A stretch of 64,000 nt of DNA from Mesorhizobium huakuii (GTDB taxonomy: Bacteria; Pseudomonadota; Alphaproteobacteria; Rhizobiales; Rhizobiaceae): the NCBI RefSeq assembly GCF_014189455.1, contig NZ_CP050296.1, positions 186,001 through 250,000 of the forward strand, read 5' to 3'. This document shows positions 55,102-64,000 of this stretch, one piece after another. The notes beneath the pieces were generated by a model. That model had not been told where the DNA came from. It did no database searches and worked only from the letters and a program-made list of their open reading frames with translations. Position 1 is the first letter of the stretch; every line of letters starts with the position of its first letter. Position numbers and translations under genes: made by a program.

Positions 55102-56775
55102 TTATGCCGCGTTTGTATTTTCACGCAGCAGCCGCTCGGCCGCGGCGCGTGCCTCGTCGGTGATGGTGGCGCCGGCCAGCATGCGGGCGATCTCTTCCTG
55201 CCGCGCTGTCCTGTCCATCTCGGCAATGCCTGTCGCCACGCGGTCGGTGCTGCCCGATTTGGAGATCAGGAAATGCGTCGCCGCGCGCGCCGCCACTTGC
55301 GGCGCATGGGTGACCGACAGCACCTGCACGCGCTTCGACAGCCGCGCCAGCCTCTGGCCGATGGCATCCGCCACGGCGCCACCCACGCCGGTGTCGATTT
55401 CGTCGAAGACCAGCGTCGGTGCCGAGCCACGGTCGGCCAGCGCCACCTTCAGCGCCAGCAGGAACCGCGACAGCTCGCCGCCGGATGCCACCTTCATCAT
55501 CGGCCCGGGCCGCGTGCCGGGGTTGGTGCGCACCCAGAACTCGATCTGGTCGATGCCCTCTTGCATCCGGGTCTCGGCCTCGCTCTTCATCTCGACGATG
55601 AAGGCGGCGCGTTCGAGTTTCAGCGCCGGCAATTCGGCCATCACGGCCTTGGTCAGGCCGGCGGCCGCCGCGTGGCGAAGCGAGGAGAGCTGAGCAGCGG
55701 CGATGTCATAGGCCTCGCGTGCCGCGGCGGCCTGCTTTTCCAGCCCATGCAGGCGTTCCTCGCCGGCATCGAGATCGGCGAGATCGGCAACCATCGTGTC
55801 GCGCAGTTGCGCCAGATCGTCGACGGCGACACTGTGCTTGCGCGACGCGGCGCGCAGCGAAAACAGCCGCTCCTCCGCCTTTTCCAGCCGCTGCGGGTCA
55901 TATTCGGTGGCGCGAAGTGCCGCCTCGACACCGGATTGCGCCGCGTCGAGCGACAGCATGGCTTCGTCGAGCGACTTGACCACATCCTCGAGCAGGCCAG
56001 GCGCCTCCGTCGCCTTGCGCTGCAGCCGTCTCAGCAGACTGGCGAGCTGCGGCAAGGGCGAGGACGGGCCGGACAGCACATCCTGCGCGTCGTGGATTTC
56101 GGACGCGATCTTTTCGGCGCGCATCATATGGGCGCGCAGTTCGGCAAGTTCCGTTTCCTCGCCGGGCTGCGGATCGAGCTTGGTCAGTTCCGCCACCGCA
56201 GCGCGCAGATAGTCGGCCTCGCGCGCGGCAGCCGCTACCTTGGCGCGATGGCGCGTAAGCTCCTGCTCGCCGGCGCGCCAGTGCCGCCAGGCCTCGCCGG
56301 TCGAACGAACGGCGCCAAGATGGCCGCCGAAAGCGTCGAGCACGTCACGGTGGGCGCCGGGATCGACCAAGGCACGTTCATCGTGCTGGCCGTGGATCTC
56401 GACCAGCGCACGGCCGACATCGCGCATCAGGGTCACGCTGGATGGCTGGTCGTTGACGAACACGCGGGTGCGGCCGTCGGCCGTCTGCACGCGGCGCAGG
56501 ATGATGTCGCCATCATCCTCGATGGCGTTTTCGACAAGCAGCGCGCGCACCGGATGGTTGCGCGGCACATCGAACACGGCAATGACCTGGCCCTGTGCCG
56601 CGCCATGGCGCACCAAAGAGGCGTCGCCGCGCGCGCCGAGCGCCAGCGACAGGGCATCGAGCAGGATGGATTTGCCGGCACCGGTTTCGCCGGTCAGCAC
56701 GGAAAGGCCCGGCTGGAAGTCGATATCCAGCTTCTCGATCAGGACGATATCGCGGATCGACAGTCTGGAAAGCAT
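55102..56775 (-). CDS. recN: DNA repair protein RecN
   Basis: 557 residues, SMC-like. Walker A GETGAGKS at residues 29-36, a long coiled-coil middle, signature SGGELSRFLLALKVAL and Walker B TLVFDEIDTGVGGAVADAIG. It helps repair double-strand breaks by holding DNA ends together. The ATG at 56775 begins MLSRLSIRDIVLIEKLDI, the usual N-terminus. It lies downstream of bamD and upstream of ligA on the same strand. Confidence 0.95.
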   Translation of the reverse strand: MLSRLSIRDIVLIEKLDIDFQPGLSVLTGETGAGKSILLDALSLALGARGDASLVRHGAAQGQVIAVFDVPRNHPVRALLVENAIEDDGDIILRRVQTADGRTRVFVNDQPSSVTLMRDVGRALVEIHGQHDERALVDPGAHRDVLDAFGGHLGAVRSTGEAWRHWRAGEQELTRHRAKVAAAAREADYLRAAVAELTKLDPQPGEETELAELRAHMMRAEKIASEIHDAQDVLSGPSSPLPQLASLLRRLQRKATEAPGLLEDVVKSLDEAMLSLDAAQSGVEAALRATEYDPQRLEKAEERLFSLRAASRKHSVAVDDLAQLRDTMVADLADLDAGEERLHGLEKQAAAAREAYDIAAAQLSSLRHAAAAGLTKAVMAELPALKLERAAFIVEMKSEAETRMQEGIDQIEFWVRTNPGTRPGPMMKVASGGELSRFLLALKVALADRGSAPTLVFDEIDTGVGGAVADAIGQRLARLSKRVQVLSVTHAPQVAARAATHFLISKSGSTDRVATGIAEMDRTARQEEIARMLAGATITDEARAAAERLLRENTNAA

Positions 56776-56802
56776 CAGAACCCGGACCTCAGGCAACTCC
56801 AG

Positions 56803-56880
56803 GAAAAGTGCGTAGCGTTTTTCCCACCGGAATTGCGTAGAACAAAAAGTTGGGACGGCTCAGCGCTTCAATCAAACCAC
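56803..56880. repeat. probable degenerate dispersed repeat in recN-bamD gap
   Basis: The stretch GTGCGTAGCGTTTTTCCCACC and GGAATTGCGTAGAACAAAAAG resembles an intergenic repeat commonly seen in rhizobial genomes (from memory, not from a search). No exact second copy was found in this window. It lies between recN and bamD. Confidence 0.35.
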
Positions 56881-56961
56881 TGAACCGCCGTGGAGCGGCA
56901 CGCGACCGATTGGGAGTCGCAGCGCCGCACTATCTTTTTGTTTCAGCATCGGATCAATCCG

Positions 56962-56987
56962 AAAAAGCGCGTCGCTGCGACGCGCTT
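56962..56987 (-). terminator. Rho-independent terminator after bamD
   Basis: Perfect stem AAGCGCGTCGC (56965-56975) / GCGACGCGCTT (56977-56987), closing in a three-base loop, followed on the minus strand by TTTTTC. It lies seven bases after the bamD stop. It should separate bamD from recN. Confidence 0.8.
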
Positions 56988-56993
56988 CAGGGA

Positions 56994-57863
56994 TCAGGCG
57001 CCGGTGATCAGCTTGCCGGCCTTGGAAATCCACGATCCGGCATTCTCGCGCGGCGAAAGCCCATTGCTCTGCAGGAGCTTGTAGGAATCCTTGTACCATG
57101 GGCTGTCGGGATAGTTGGTGCCGAGCACCGCGGCGGCAGTCTGGGCCTCCGAGGTCAGCCCCAACGCATAATAGCTTTCGGTCAGGCGGGCCAATGCTTC
57201 CTCGACGTGGCGCGTGTTGGAATAGTTCTCCACCACGGTGCGGAAGCGCTTGACGGCGGCAATGTATTCGCGGCGCTCCAGATAGTAGCGGCCGATCTGC
57301 ATTTCCTTGCCGGCGAGCTGATCGTTGGCGAAGCGGATCTTCTCCTTGGCGTCGTCGACATATTCCGATGTCGGCCAGCGCGTGACCAGATCCTGCATCG
57401 TCTGCAGCGTCTGGCGCGCTTCCTTCTGGTCCTGCGTCACATCCTTGATCTGGCGATAGTAGCTCAGGCCGATAATGTACTGTGCGTAGGGCGCGTCATC
57501 GGTGGACGGATACAGCGCCAGATAGCGCTTGGCCGACGAGATCGCTTCGTCGTAGCTGCCCTTTCGATAGTCGGCGAACGCGCCCATCACCATCGATTTA
57601 CGAGCCCATTCCGAATAGGGATGCTGGCGGTCGACGGCGTCGAACTTCTTGCTCGCCTCGTCCAGGCGGCCGGCATTCAAATTGGCGAGACCCTGATTGT
57701 AGAGAACGTCGGCCGGCTCGGTCTGGTCGACATATTTCGACAGGTCGATGTCTTTCTCCGACGACATGCAGGCCGACAGAAAGAGCGAAGGAACAACCAG
57801 CGAAAGCGCCAGGATAACAGACCGCTGGGGCGCTTTCGATCGACCGGCTCGCTTGAAGAACAT
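56994..57863 (-). CDS. bamD: outer membrane protein assembly factor BamD
   Basis: 289-residue lipoprotein. Signal with lipobox ([13 protein letters not shown], Cys32) then TPR-type helices: [71 protein letters not shown]. Part of the BAM complex that inserts beta-barrel proteins into the outer membrane. The ATG at 57863 is preceded by a long in-frame stretch that is non-coding, antisense to part of lpxC. Own terminator follows. Confidence 0.94.
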   Translation of the reverse strand: MFFKRAGRSKAPQRSVILALSLVVPSLFLSACMSSEKDIDLSKYVDQTEPADVLYNQGLANLNAGRLDEASKKFDAVDRQHPYSEWARKSMVMGAFADYRKGSYDEAISSAKRYLALYPSTDDAPYAQYIIGLSYYRQIKDVTQDQKEARQTLQTMQDLVTRWPTSEYVDDAKEKIRFANDQLAGKEMQIGRYYLERREYIAAVKRFRTVVENYSNTRHVEEALARLTESYYALGLTSEAQTAAAVLGTNYPDSPWYKDSYKLLQSNGLSPRENAGSWISKAGKLITGA

Positions 57864-57902
57864 GATTGGATTGCGCCCTTTCGGCGTTATTTTAATGCCT
57901 CT

Positions 57903-57949
57903 TGCATGCTGTTGTCCCAAAACTGGTCCCCACTTTTGAGCGACATGCA
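57903..57949. repeat. imperfect hairpin repeat upstream of bamD
   Basis: TGCATG (57903-57908) and CATGCA (57944-57949) enclose CTGTTGTCCCAAAACTGGTC and CCCACTTTTGAGCGA, a pattern resembling small palindromic intergenic elements common in rhizobia (recalled, not searched). It lies in the 263-base gap between bamD and lpxC, in the bamD leader. Confidence 0.45.
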
Positions 57950-58126
57950 CTAATCGACGGCAGCAGCCATAAACCATAACCGCCTTGCCGGGCAACGCTA
58001 TGTCTAGGCAATCGCGCATTTTTGTGGCGGCGCGGCGGCGCCGGAGCATCCCTGTGTTTTCACCGACCGATGATGCATTCCTGCAACACTCGGCTTCCCG
58101 CCACAAGGTGCGAAAACGTGCGGAGT

Positions 58127-59077
58127 TCAGATCATCCAGGGCGCGTAGAGCGGCGCATTGACGGCGCTCATCTCTGCCGCGCGACCACGCTCGCGGCGGG
58201 TCGTTTCGACGATCTCGAAGGCAGTGCGGTCCGACAGCAGGCGCCGCAGCGCGGCGGCATTCATCCTGTGACCACCGCGATAGGAGCGGAAGCAGCCGAT
58301 GAAGCGGGCTCCGGCCAGCGCCAGGTCGCCCATGGCGTCGAGCGTCTTGTGGCGCACGAATTCGTTGGGATAGCGCAGGCCGCCCATGTTGATGACGCGG
58401 TTGTCGTCGCCGATCACCAGCGAATTCTCGAGCGAGGAGCCGAGCGCATAACCGGCGGCCCACAGTCGCTCGACGTCCTTCATGAAGCCGAAGGTGCGGG
58501 CCCGCGCAATGTCGCGGCGGAAAATATCGGCATTGAGGTCGGAGGCGAACAGTTGGCGGCCGATTGCCGGGCTTTCGAAATCGATCTCGATCTCGAAACG
58601 GGTGCCGTCATAAGGCCTGAACTCCGCCCAGGACGCACCGTTCTCGATACGGACCGGCTTGATGACCCTGATGTAGCGCCGCTTGACCGAAAGCGTCTCG
58701 ATACCTGCCTGATCAATGGCTTCCACGAAGGCCATGGCGCTGCCGTCGAGGATGGGAACCTCGGAACCGTCGATCTCGATGACGACATTATCGATGCCAA
58801 GCCCGAACAGGGCAGCCATGATGTGCTCGACCGTGGCGATGTGCTCGCCCGCGGGATCGCCAAGCATGGTGCACAGATCGGTGGCGCCGACCTCGGCAAC
58901 CAAGGCGCGGAACTCGCGGCCCTGCCCGTCTCCGTTGACAAGCTGGAACACGATGCCGGTATCGGCATCCGCTGGCAGGAAACTGATGGAAACTTCTTTG
59001 CCGCTGTGAACGCCGGTGCCCGTAAGCGACGCGCGCGTCTTCACTGTCGTCTGATAGTCGTGCAAGACAATCCCCAT
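58127..59077 (-). CDS. lpxC: UDP-3-O-acyl-N-acetylglucosamine deacetylase
   Basis: 316 residues, zinc amidase for the committed step of lipid A synthesis. Two beta-alpha-alpha-beta domains: zinc His in [17 protein letters not shown] near residue 79, the [12 protein letters not shown] start of domain [24 protein letters not shown] and [17 protein letters not shown] with further ligands. Starts at ATG 59077 ([20 protein letters not shown]). It sits between ftsZ and bamD, in the usual rhizobial order. Confidence 0.96.
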   Translation of the reverse strand: MGIVLHDYQTTVKTRASLTGTGVHSGKEVSISFLPADADTGIVFQLVNGDGQGREFRALVAEVGATDLCTMLGDPAGEHIATVEHIMAALFGLGIDNVVIEIDGSEVPILDGSAMAFVEAIDQAGIETLSVKRRYIRVIKPVRIENGASWAEFRPYDGTRFEIEIDFESPAIGRQLFASDLNADIFRRDIARARTFGFMKDVERLWAAGYALGSSLENSLVIGDDNRVINMGGLRYPNEFVRHKTLDAMGDLALAGARFIGCFRSYRGGHRMNAAALRRLLSDRTAFEIVETTRRERGRAAEMSAVNAPLYAPWMI

Positions 59078-59299
59078 AAGCCCGAAATGCCTAGGTCCGC
59101 TTCTCCAGCCCGTGGGCGCGGCTCTTGTGAAAATCGGCAGGCAGGGTCACTTCCCCCGAAATCCCGACACACCGACTATGGTAAGCAGCGAAGATAATGT
59201 TCCGGCAGGGAGACTCCAAATCACGGTTTCTTACCCTTTGTAACCGCGGGCCGGAGCGAGCTCTACATTATAACCCTTTGATTTTACTGCATCTAAAGC

Positions 59300-59335
59300 G
59301 TTAACAGGCAAGCAATTCCTTGCCTGCCTGTTAAC
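59300..59335 (-). terminator. inverted repeat downstream of ftsZ, possible terminator
   Basis: GTTAACAGGCA (59300-59310) / TGCCTGTTAAC (59325-59335), eleven pairs, 24 bases after the ftsZ stop on the minus strand and within an AT-rich gap that should also hold the lpxC promoter. Followed by GCTTT, only a short T-run, so the terminator call is tentative. It could also be a regulatory site. Confidence 0.5.
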
Positions 59336-59358
59336 AAATGTTACAGTCCGTTAACCGC

Positions 59359-61044
59359 TCAGTTGGCCTGGCGGCGCAGGAACGCCGGAATCTCCAGCTG
59401 ATCGTCGTCCTGAGTCGCCCTGGTCTGCGGCGTCAGCCGACCCTGGTCATCCAGCTGGCCGCGGCGCGGCGCGTAGAGCTGGGCGTCCTGGCTGGCGAGA
59501 CGACGCACTTCGGGGGCGGCCTGGCGCAGCTTCGGCTCGCGCGGCTGCGCCGGCTGCAGCCTTGCGGGCTCCTCCTCGCGGCGGGTCAGGCCATTGGTCA
59601 GGCGCTTCAGCAGGCCCATCGGTCCGCTGTTGTTCTCGTGGTCCACCGGGCGGCTCTTGGCGTCGACCTCAGCCTTGACGACCGGCGGAAAGTCCTCGAC
59701 GCGCGGCATGCGCTGCGGTGCCATCGCCACCGGCTGCTGGACCTCACGCAGCATTTCACGCGGCTGCGGGGCCGGCTGCATCTGCTGGACGACCGGCTGC
59801 AGCATTGGCTGCGGCTGCTGCGGCGGCGCCTGGAAGATCTTGCTCTGCGGACGGAAATCGTCCGCATGGGCGACAGGAGCCGGACGAGCCTGCGCCATGG
59901 CGGCGGCGTTTGCCTCGGCGAGCTGGATAGCCTCAGCGACCGGGTCGGCGGCGCGCGGTTCATAGACAGGCTGTTGCACCGGTGCCGGGCGGCTTTCCAC
60001 GGCAGCCACTGCCGGACGAGCGGCCGGCTTCGGCGGTGCTGTACGGATCGAGATGGGTGCTGCGGCGATTTCAGCCGCCGACTTGTCGATGCCGGTAGCA
60101 ACCACCGAGACGCGGATGACGCCTTCTAGTTCCTCGTCGAAGGTGGCGCCGAGGATGATGTTGGCGTCCTGGTCGACCTCCTCGCGAATACGGGTCGCCG
60201 CTTCGTCGACTTCGAACAGGGTCAGGTCGCGACCGCCGGTGATCGAGATCAGCAGGCCCTTGGCGCCCTTCATCGAGGTCTCGTCGAGCAGCGGGTTGGC
60301 GATGGCAGCCTCGGCGGCGGCCATCGCGCGGCCCTCGCCCGAAGCCTCGCCGGTGCCCATCATCGCCTTGCCCATCTCGCGCATCACCGAACGCACGTCG
60401 GCGAAGTCGAGGTTGATCAGGCCTTCCTTGACCATCAGGTCGGTGATGCAGGCAACACCGGAATAGAGCACCTGGTCGGCCATGGCGAAGGCATCGGCGA
60501 AGGTGGTCTTGTCATTGGCCAGCCGGAACAGGTTCTGGTTGGGGATGACGATCAGCGTGTCGACGCACTTCTGCAGCTCCTCAATGCCCATGTCGGCCGT
60601 CTTCATGCGGCGCTGGCCTTCGAAGTGGAACGGCTTGGTGACGACGCCGACGGTGAGGATGCCCTTTTCGCGGGCGGCGCGGGCAACGACCGGAGCAGCA
60701 CCCGTGCCGGTGCCGCCGCCCATGCCGGCGGTGACGAAGCACATATGGGTGTTGGTGAGATGATCGAGGATCTCATCGATGCACTCTTCAGCCGCCGCGC
60801 GGCCGACTTCCGGCTGCGATCCGGCACCGAGCCCCTCGGTGACATGCGCGCCGAGCTGGATCAGCCGGGAGGCCTTCGACATGGTCAGCGCCTGCGCGTC
60901 GGTGTTGGCCACGACGAACTCGACACCGCGCAAGCCCGCGGTGATCATGTTGTTCACGGCATTGCCGCCGCCGCCGCCGACACCGAACACGGTGATGCGC
61001 GGCTTAAGCTCGGTGATGTCCGGCTTCTGCAGATTGATGGTCAT
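59359..61044 (-). CDS. ftsZ: cell division protein FtsZ
   Basis: 561 residues. GTPase domain: [18 protein letters not shown] near residue 19, tubulin signature [18 protein letters not shown] near residue 110, and [12 protein letters not shown] near residue 205. The domain ends near residue 320 and is followed by a long Pro/Gln/Ala-rich linker of about 220 residues, then the conserved C-terminal peptide [12 protein letters not shown]. This long form is typical of alphaproteobacteria. It forms the Z ring at midcell. The ATG at 61044 is chosen since [21 protein letters not shown] is the usual start. 65 bases follow ftsA. Confidence 0.96.
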   Translation of the reverse strand: MTINLQKPDITELKPRITVFGVGGGGGNAVNNMITAGLRGVEFVVANTDAQALTMSKASRLIQLGAHVTEGLGAGSQPEVGRAAAEECIDEILDHLTNTHMCFVTAGMGGGTGTGAAPVVARAAREKGILTVGVVTKPFHFEGQRRMKTADMGIEELQKCVDTLIVIPNQNLFRLANDKTTFADAFAMADQVLYSGVACITDLMVKEGLINLDFADVRSVMREMGKAMMGTGEASGEGRAMAAAEAAIANPLLDETSMKGAKGLLISITGGRDLTLFEVDEAATRIREEVDQDANIILGATFDEELEGVIRVSVVATGIDKSAAEIAAAPISIRTAPPKPAARPAVAAVESRPAPVQQPVYEPRAADPVAEAIQLAEANAAAMAQARPAPVAHADDFRPQSKIFQAPPQQPQPMLQPVVQQMQPAPQPREMLREVQQPVAMAPQRMPRVEDFPPVVKAEVDAKSRPVDHENNSGPMGLLKRLTNGLTRREEEPARLQPAQPREPKLRQAAPEVRRLASQDAQLYAPRRGQLDDQGRLTPQTRATQDDDQLEIPAFLRRQAN

Positions 61045-61109
61045 TGTCTCCGTCCTTTGCCTTTCACGCCGCTTCGCCGCCGCGCCGCCTATGGGGCTGT
61101 CCCCGTCAA

Positions 61110-62417
61110 TTAGAAACTGTCTCTCAACCACTGACTCATGCGATGCAGTTTTCCACCCGTTCCAGTCATCCTGAGACCGGAAATGCCTTTCGCCGGATGG
61201 CTCTCGAAGCTCGCCATCTGCGGATAGATCAGAAGCCCGACGGCGGCCGAGAAGGCCGGACCCTTCGCCGCTTCGGGCAGGCCCGCCACGCCGAGCGGGC
61301 GGCCGATGCGTACATTGCGTCCCAGGATGCGGCGCGCCGCCTCCGGCAGGCCGGCCAGCTGGCTGGCGCCGCCGGTGAGCACGACACGCTTGCCGACCGC
61401 ATTGCCATAGCCGGACTTGTTCAGCCGGTCGCGCAGGAGCTCGAGCGTTTCGTCGATGCGGGCGCGCACGATGCGCGTCATCACCGAGCGCGGGATCTGC
61501 AGCGGCACGTCGACATCATCGCCGATCGGCTGGATCGAGACCAGGTCGCGGTCGTCGGCACTGCCCGGCAGCGCCGAACCATGCATCACCTTCAGCCGTT
61601 CGGCGGCGTCGAGCGAGGTCGAAAGCCCCTTGGCCATGTCCAGCGTGACGTGGTTGCCGCCGATGGCGATGGCGTCGCCGTGGACGAACTTGCCTTCCGA
61701 AAACACCGAGATGGTCGTCGTGCCGCCGCCCATGTCGATGCAGGCGGCACCCAGTTCCAGCTCGTCGTCGACGAGCGCCGCCAAGCCGCTGGCATAGGGC
61801 GTCGCCACCATGCGTTCGACCGACAGATGCGAACGGTTGATGGAAAGTTCGAGGTTGCGCATCGGGGCAGCGTCCCCCGTCAGCACATGCATATCGACGC
61901 CAAGCGAGTCGCCGACCATGCCGCGCGGATCGCGCACGCCGCGCTCGGCATCGAGCGAGAAGCCGACGGGCAGCGAATGGATCACCTCGCGCTCGGCCTT
62001 CAGCGCCTGCTTGGCGCCGGCGCCGAGCACGCGCTTGATGTCGGCCTCGTCGGCCTCGTGGCCGCCAAGATTGATGGTCGCCGAGAAGCTTTCGCTCTTC
62101 AGCCGGCCGGCGGTCATGTTGACGATGAGCGAATCGACCGTCAGCCCCGCCATGCGCTCGGCGGCATCGACGGACAGGCGGATGGCATGCTCGGCCCGGT
62201 CGAGATCGACGACCACGCCCGACTTCACGCCTTGCGACTTCTGGTGGCCGATGCCGATCACCTGGATCCGGTGCGAGCGCCCGCGCAAAAGCTTGCCGTC
62301 ATCGTTCGGCTTGAGCTTGGCCACCATGCAGCAGACCTTGTTCGAGCCGACATCCAGCACCGTGAGAGTGCCGGACCGGCGCGACGAGGCATCGCCTGAA
62401 CCGCCAAGCCAGCTCAT
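61110..62417 (-). CDS. ftsA: cell division protein FtsA
   Basis: 435 residues, actin-like. Phosphate-1 [18 protein letters not shown] near residue 18, phosphate-2 [24 protein letters not shown] near residue 220 and adenosine motif [21 protein letters not shown] near residue 345. The SHS2 region lies in between. The C-terminal amphipathic helix ([12 protein letters not shown]) anchors FtsZ to the inner membrane. Start overlaps the ftsQ stop by four bases. Confidence 0.96.
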   Translation of the reverse strand: MSWLGGSGDASSRRSGTLTVLDVGSNKVCCMVAKLKPNDDGKLLRGRSHRIQVIGIGHQKSQGVKSGVVVDLDRAEHAIRLSVDAAERMAGLTVDSLIVNMTAGRLKSESFSATINLGGHEADEADIKRVLGAGAKQALKAEREVIHSLPVGFSLDAERGVRDPRGMVGDSLGVDMHVLTGDAAPMRNLELSINRSHLSVERMVATPYASGLAALVDDELELGAACIDMGGGTTTISVFSEGKFVHGDAIAIGGNHVTLDMAKGLSTSLDAAERLKVMHGSALPGSADDRDLVSIQPIGDDVDVPLQIPRSVMTRIVRARIDETLELLRDRLNKSGYGNAVGKRVVLTGGASQLAGLPEAARRILGRNVRIGRPLGVAGLPEAAKGPAFSAAVGLLIYPQMASFESHPAKGISGLRMTGTGGKLHRMSQWLRDSF

Positions 62418-63355
62418 ATCTTCGTCTCCGACTTGCGCTTGATGGTCTTCGGCTTCTCGTTGAGCGCGGCCTCGCGCTGCGTCGCCGCCTCGGGCGTCAA
62501 TTCCACGACCAGCCGGTCTGTCAGACGCATGTCGACAGCGGCGATGTCGCGCGACAGCAAGCCCTTGTCCTTGTCCATCTTGACGAGTTCAGCGAGCGCC
62601 TGGTCTTCTTCGTCCTCGGGCAGCTTGACGGTGATGCCGTTATCCAGCTTCAGGTCCCAGCGCCGATCGCCAATGCGGATATAGCCTTTGATCCGGCTCG
62701 CGAGGTCGGGATATTTTTCGACCTTAGCCAGGAAGTCAGGCGCCTTGGCCGGCGCGCCGTCGCCGATCAGCAGCGGCAACATCACCTGCTTGCCACCCGA
62801 GAACGGCGCGATGACGGCGCCATCCTTCTCGATAACCGAGAGATCATTGCCCTGCTGCCAGAGCGCGAAGGCCTCCCGCTCCTCGACGCGCACTTCCAGC
62901 GTGTGCGGATAGACCTTGCGCACCGCCGCCACCTCGATCCATGGCAGGCCGGAGATGCGCTCGCGCGCGGCCTCCGCGTCGAAGCCGATCAGCGAGGTCC
63001 AGCCGTCGAGTTCGAGCCTGTCGAGAATGTCGATCTCCGAAGTCTGGCGGTTGCCGACCACCTTGACTTGATCGACGGCGAAGCCGGTGCGGGCCGTGAT
63101 GCTCTGGATGATGCCGTCGGCATGGCCGCCGAGATAGGCGCCATAGGCGCCGCTTGAAGCGAGCAGCACCGCCGACATCATCGCGGCGGAGAAGCGCGGC
63201 GCCTCGAATTCACCATCGCCCAGGCGCGCCAGGATGCGCACCGGGCGGCGAAGCACGCGCGGCAGCACGAAATGGCCTGATGACAACGACAAGCCGAACA
63301 GCGACGGCCCGGCCGCGCCCTTCCCCTTGCCTTGTCCCCATTTCAACGCAGACAC
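62414..63355 (-). CDS. ftsQ: cell division protein FtsQ
   Basis: 313 residues. A basic, disordered cytoplasmic N-terminus, one membrane helix ([22 protein letters not shown]) and a periplasmic POTRA domain ([27 protein letters not shown]) followed by the FtsQ beta domain ([31 protein letters not shown]). Links early and late divisome proteins. The start is GTG at 63355 with GGAGG seven bases upstream; it overlaps the ddlB end by 13 bases. Its stop overlaps ftsA. Confidence 0.93.
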   Translation of the reverse strand: MSALKWGQGKGKGAAGPSLFGLSLSSGHFVLPRVLRRPVRILARLGDGEFEAPRFSAAMMSAVLLASSGAYGAYLGGHADGIIQSITARTGFAVDQVKVVGNRQTSEIDILDRLELDGWTSLIGFDAEAARERISGLPWIEVAAVRKVYPHTLEVRVEEREAFALWQQGNDLSVIEKDGAVIAPFSGGKQVMLPLLIGDGAPAKAPDFLAKVEKYPDLASRIKGYIRIGDRRWDLKLDNGITVKLPEDEEDQALAELVKMDKDKGLLSRDIAAVDMRLTDRLVVELTPEAATQREAALNEKPKTIKRKSETKI

Positions 63356-64000
63356 GAAGCGTCCTCCACCATCCAACTCAACAACTCACCAAACGAATGC
63401 CCGGCATGGGCAGCGATTTCAGGCACCAAAGACGTCGGCGTCATGCCCGGCTGAGTGTTGACCTCGAGCCATACAACCTCGCCATTTTCGGAGTGACGAT
63501 CGTCATAACGGAAGTCCGATCGGGAAACGCCCCGACAGCCGACAGCTTGGTGAGCCTTGAGCGCCAGTGTCTGTATTTTTTGGTAAATATTCGGTGAAAC
63601 TTTTGCGGGGCATTCGTGTTTTGATCCGCCCGCGACATATTTTGAATCGTAATCGTAGAAGGAATGGCCCGTCGGAATGATCTCGCAGACGCCGAGCGCC
63701 ACATCGCCCATGACGGCGCAGGTCAGCTCGCGCCCATGGATGTAGCGCTCGACCATGACGGTATCGCCATATTTCCACTCGGACGACCCGACGACCTGCG
63801 GCGGATGCGACTGCCCCTCCGACACGATGACGACACCGAAGCTCGACCCCTCATTGACCGGCTTGATCACATAGGGCGGCTTCATCGGGTGCTTGTTCTG
63901 GATGGCGAAGCGATTGGCGACCTTCGATTCGGCGACGGGAACGCCGACCGATTTCACGATCTTCTTCGCCTGCTCCTTGTTCATGGCGAGCGCCGAGGCG
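63343..64000 (-). CDS. ddlB: D-alanine--D-alanine ligase (5' end outside window)
   Basis: ATP-grasp ligase making D-Ala-D-Ala for peptidoglycan. The visible C-terminal two-thirds (about 218 codons) begins in the central domain ([24 protein letters not shown]) and includes [62 protein letters not shown] and the C-terminal [25 protein letters not shown] with the Mg/ATP-binding residues Glu and Asn. Its stop overlaps ftsQ by 13 bases. The upstream part lies beyond base 64000. Confidence 0.95.
   Translation of the reverse strand, partial: ASALAMNKEQAKKIVKSVGVPVAESKVANRFAIQNKHPMKPPYVIKPVNEGSSFGVVIVSEGQSHPPQVVGSSEWKYGDTVMVERYIHGRELTCAVMGDVALGVCEIIPTGHSFYDYDSKYVAGGSKHECPAKVSPNIYQKIQTLALKAHQAVGCRGVSRSDFRYDDRHSENGEVVWLEVNTQPGMTPTSLVPEIAAHAGHSFGELLSWMVEDASCLR

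Noticed and set aside
58022..59197. Plus-strand open frame opposite lpxC
   Set aside because: Shadow; lpxC is complete on the minus strand.
59290..59360. CtrA binding sites near ftsZ
   Set aside because: TTAA elements occur but with 16-base rather than 7-base spacing, so no canonical TTAA-N7-TTAA.

Overview
The window looks like a chromosomal segment of an alphaproteobacterium of the order Hyphomicrobiales, most likely Mesorhizobium or a close relative. This is inferred from the high GC content, the rhizobial-type cell-division cluster (ddlB-ftsQ-ftsA-ftsZ-lpxC-bamD-recN-ligA, all on the minus strand), a RIME-like double-palindrome repeat, and many proteins of familiar rhizobial type. I see no rRNA, tRNA, CRISPR array, prophage or insertion sequence.

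Layout. 1-9 kb: AsmA-family protein (cut by the window edge), a DyP-type peroxidase, two uncharacterised genes, a D-lactate dehydrogenase-type flavoprotein, a hotdog thioesterase, an Lrp/AsnC regulator divergent from an RhtA-like exporter, and an exported dienelactone-hydrolase-like protein. 9-16 kb: a RIME-like repeat, a small two-gene unit, membrane-bound PQQ glucose-type dehydrogenase, a DUF2059 protein and a UvrD/PcrA helicase. 16-22.2 kb: a complete carbon-source locus. A LacI-type repressor is divergent from a five-gene operon (Gfo/Idh/MocA dehydrogenase, sugar-phosphate isomerase-like TIM barrel, binding protein, ATPase, permease), and two LacI-like operators lie between them. 22.2-25.3 kb: an orphan encapsulated-ferritin-like protein, a DUF4239 membrane protein and a FixJ-type two-component pair. 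25.3-33.1 kb: a structured leader and small gene ahead of a fused double-permease anion-type ABC transporter, then a convergent operon for methylated-amine demethylation (FAD/GcvT dehydrogenase plus MttB-family methyltransferase).

33-47 kb: exported phytase-like esterase, L,D-transpeptidase, MATE pump, TMEM175-like channel, an SDR, iron-permease-like protein, a hexapeptide acyltransferase, a protein made of two ClpX-type zinc fingers, CreA, SCO, PrmA and a large autotransporter. 47-52 kb: aminopeptidase P, LysR regulator, AzlCD exporter and a second SDR. 52-64 kb: DUF2461-ligA-recN-bamD-lpxC-ftsZ-ftsA-ftsQ-ddlB, a housekeeping block joining peptidoglycan precursor synthesis, the divisome, lipid A synthesis, outer-membrane assembly and DNA repair.

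Three genes (L,D-transpeptidase, MATE pump, autotransporter) each appear to be missing one base. In each, obvious family sequence continues in another frame on the far side of the break. Either these are real lesions or the assembly has small indel errors at GC-rich sites. No wholly new multi-gene system is clear. The least explained elements are the orphan EncFtn-like protein, the stand-alone tandem ClpX zinc-finger protein, and the leader/small ORF ahead of the double-permease ABC transporter.
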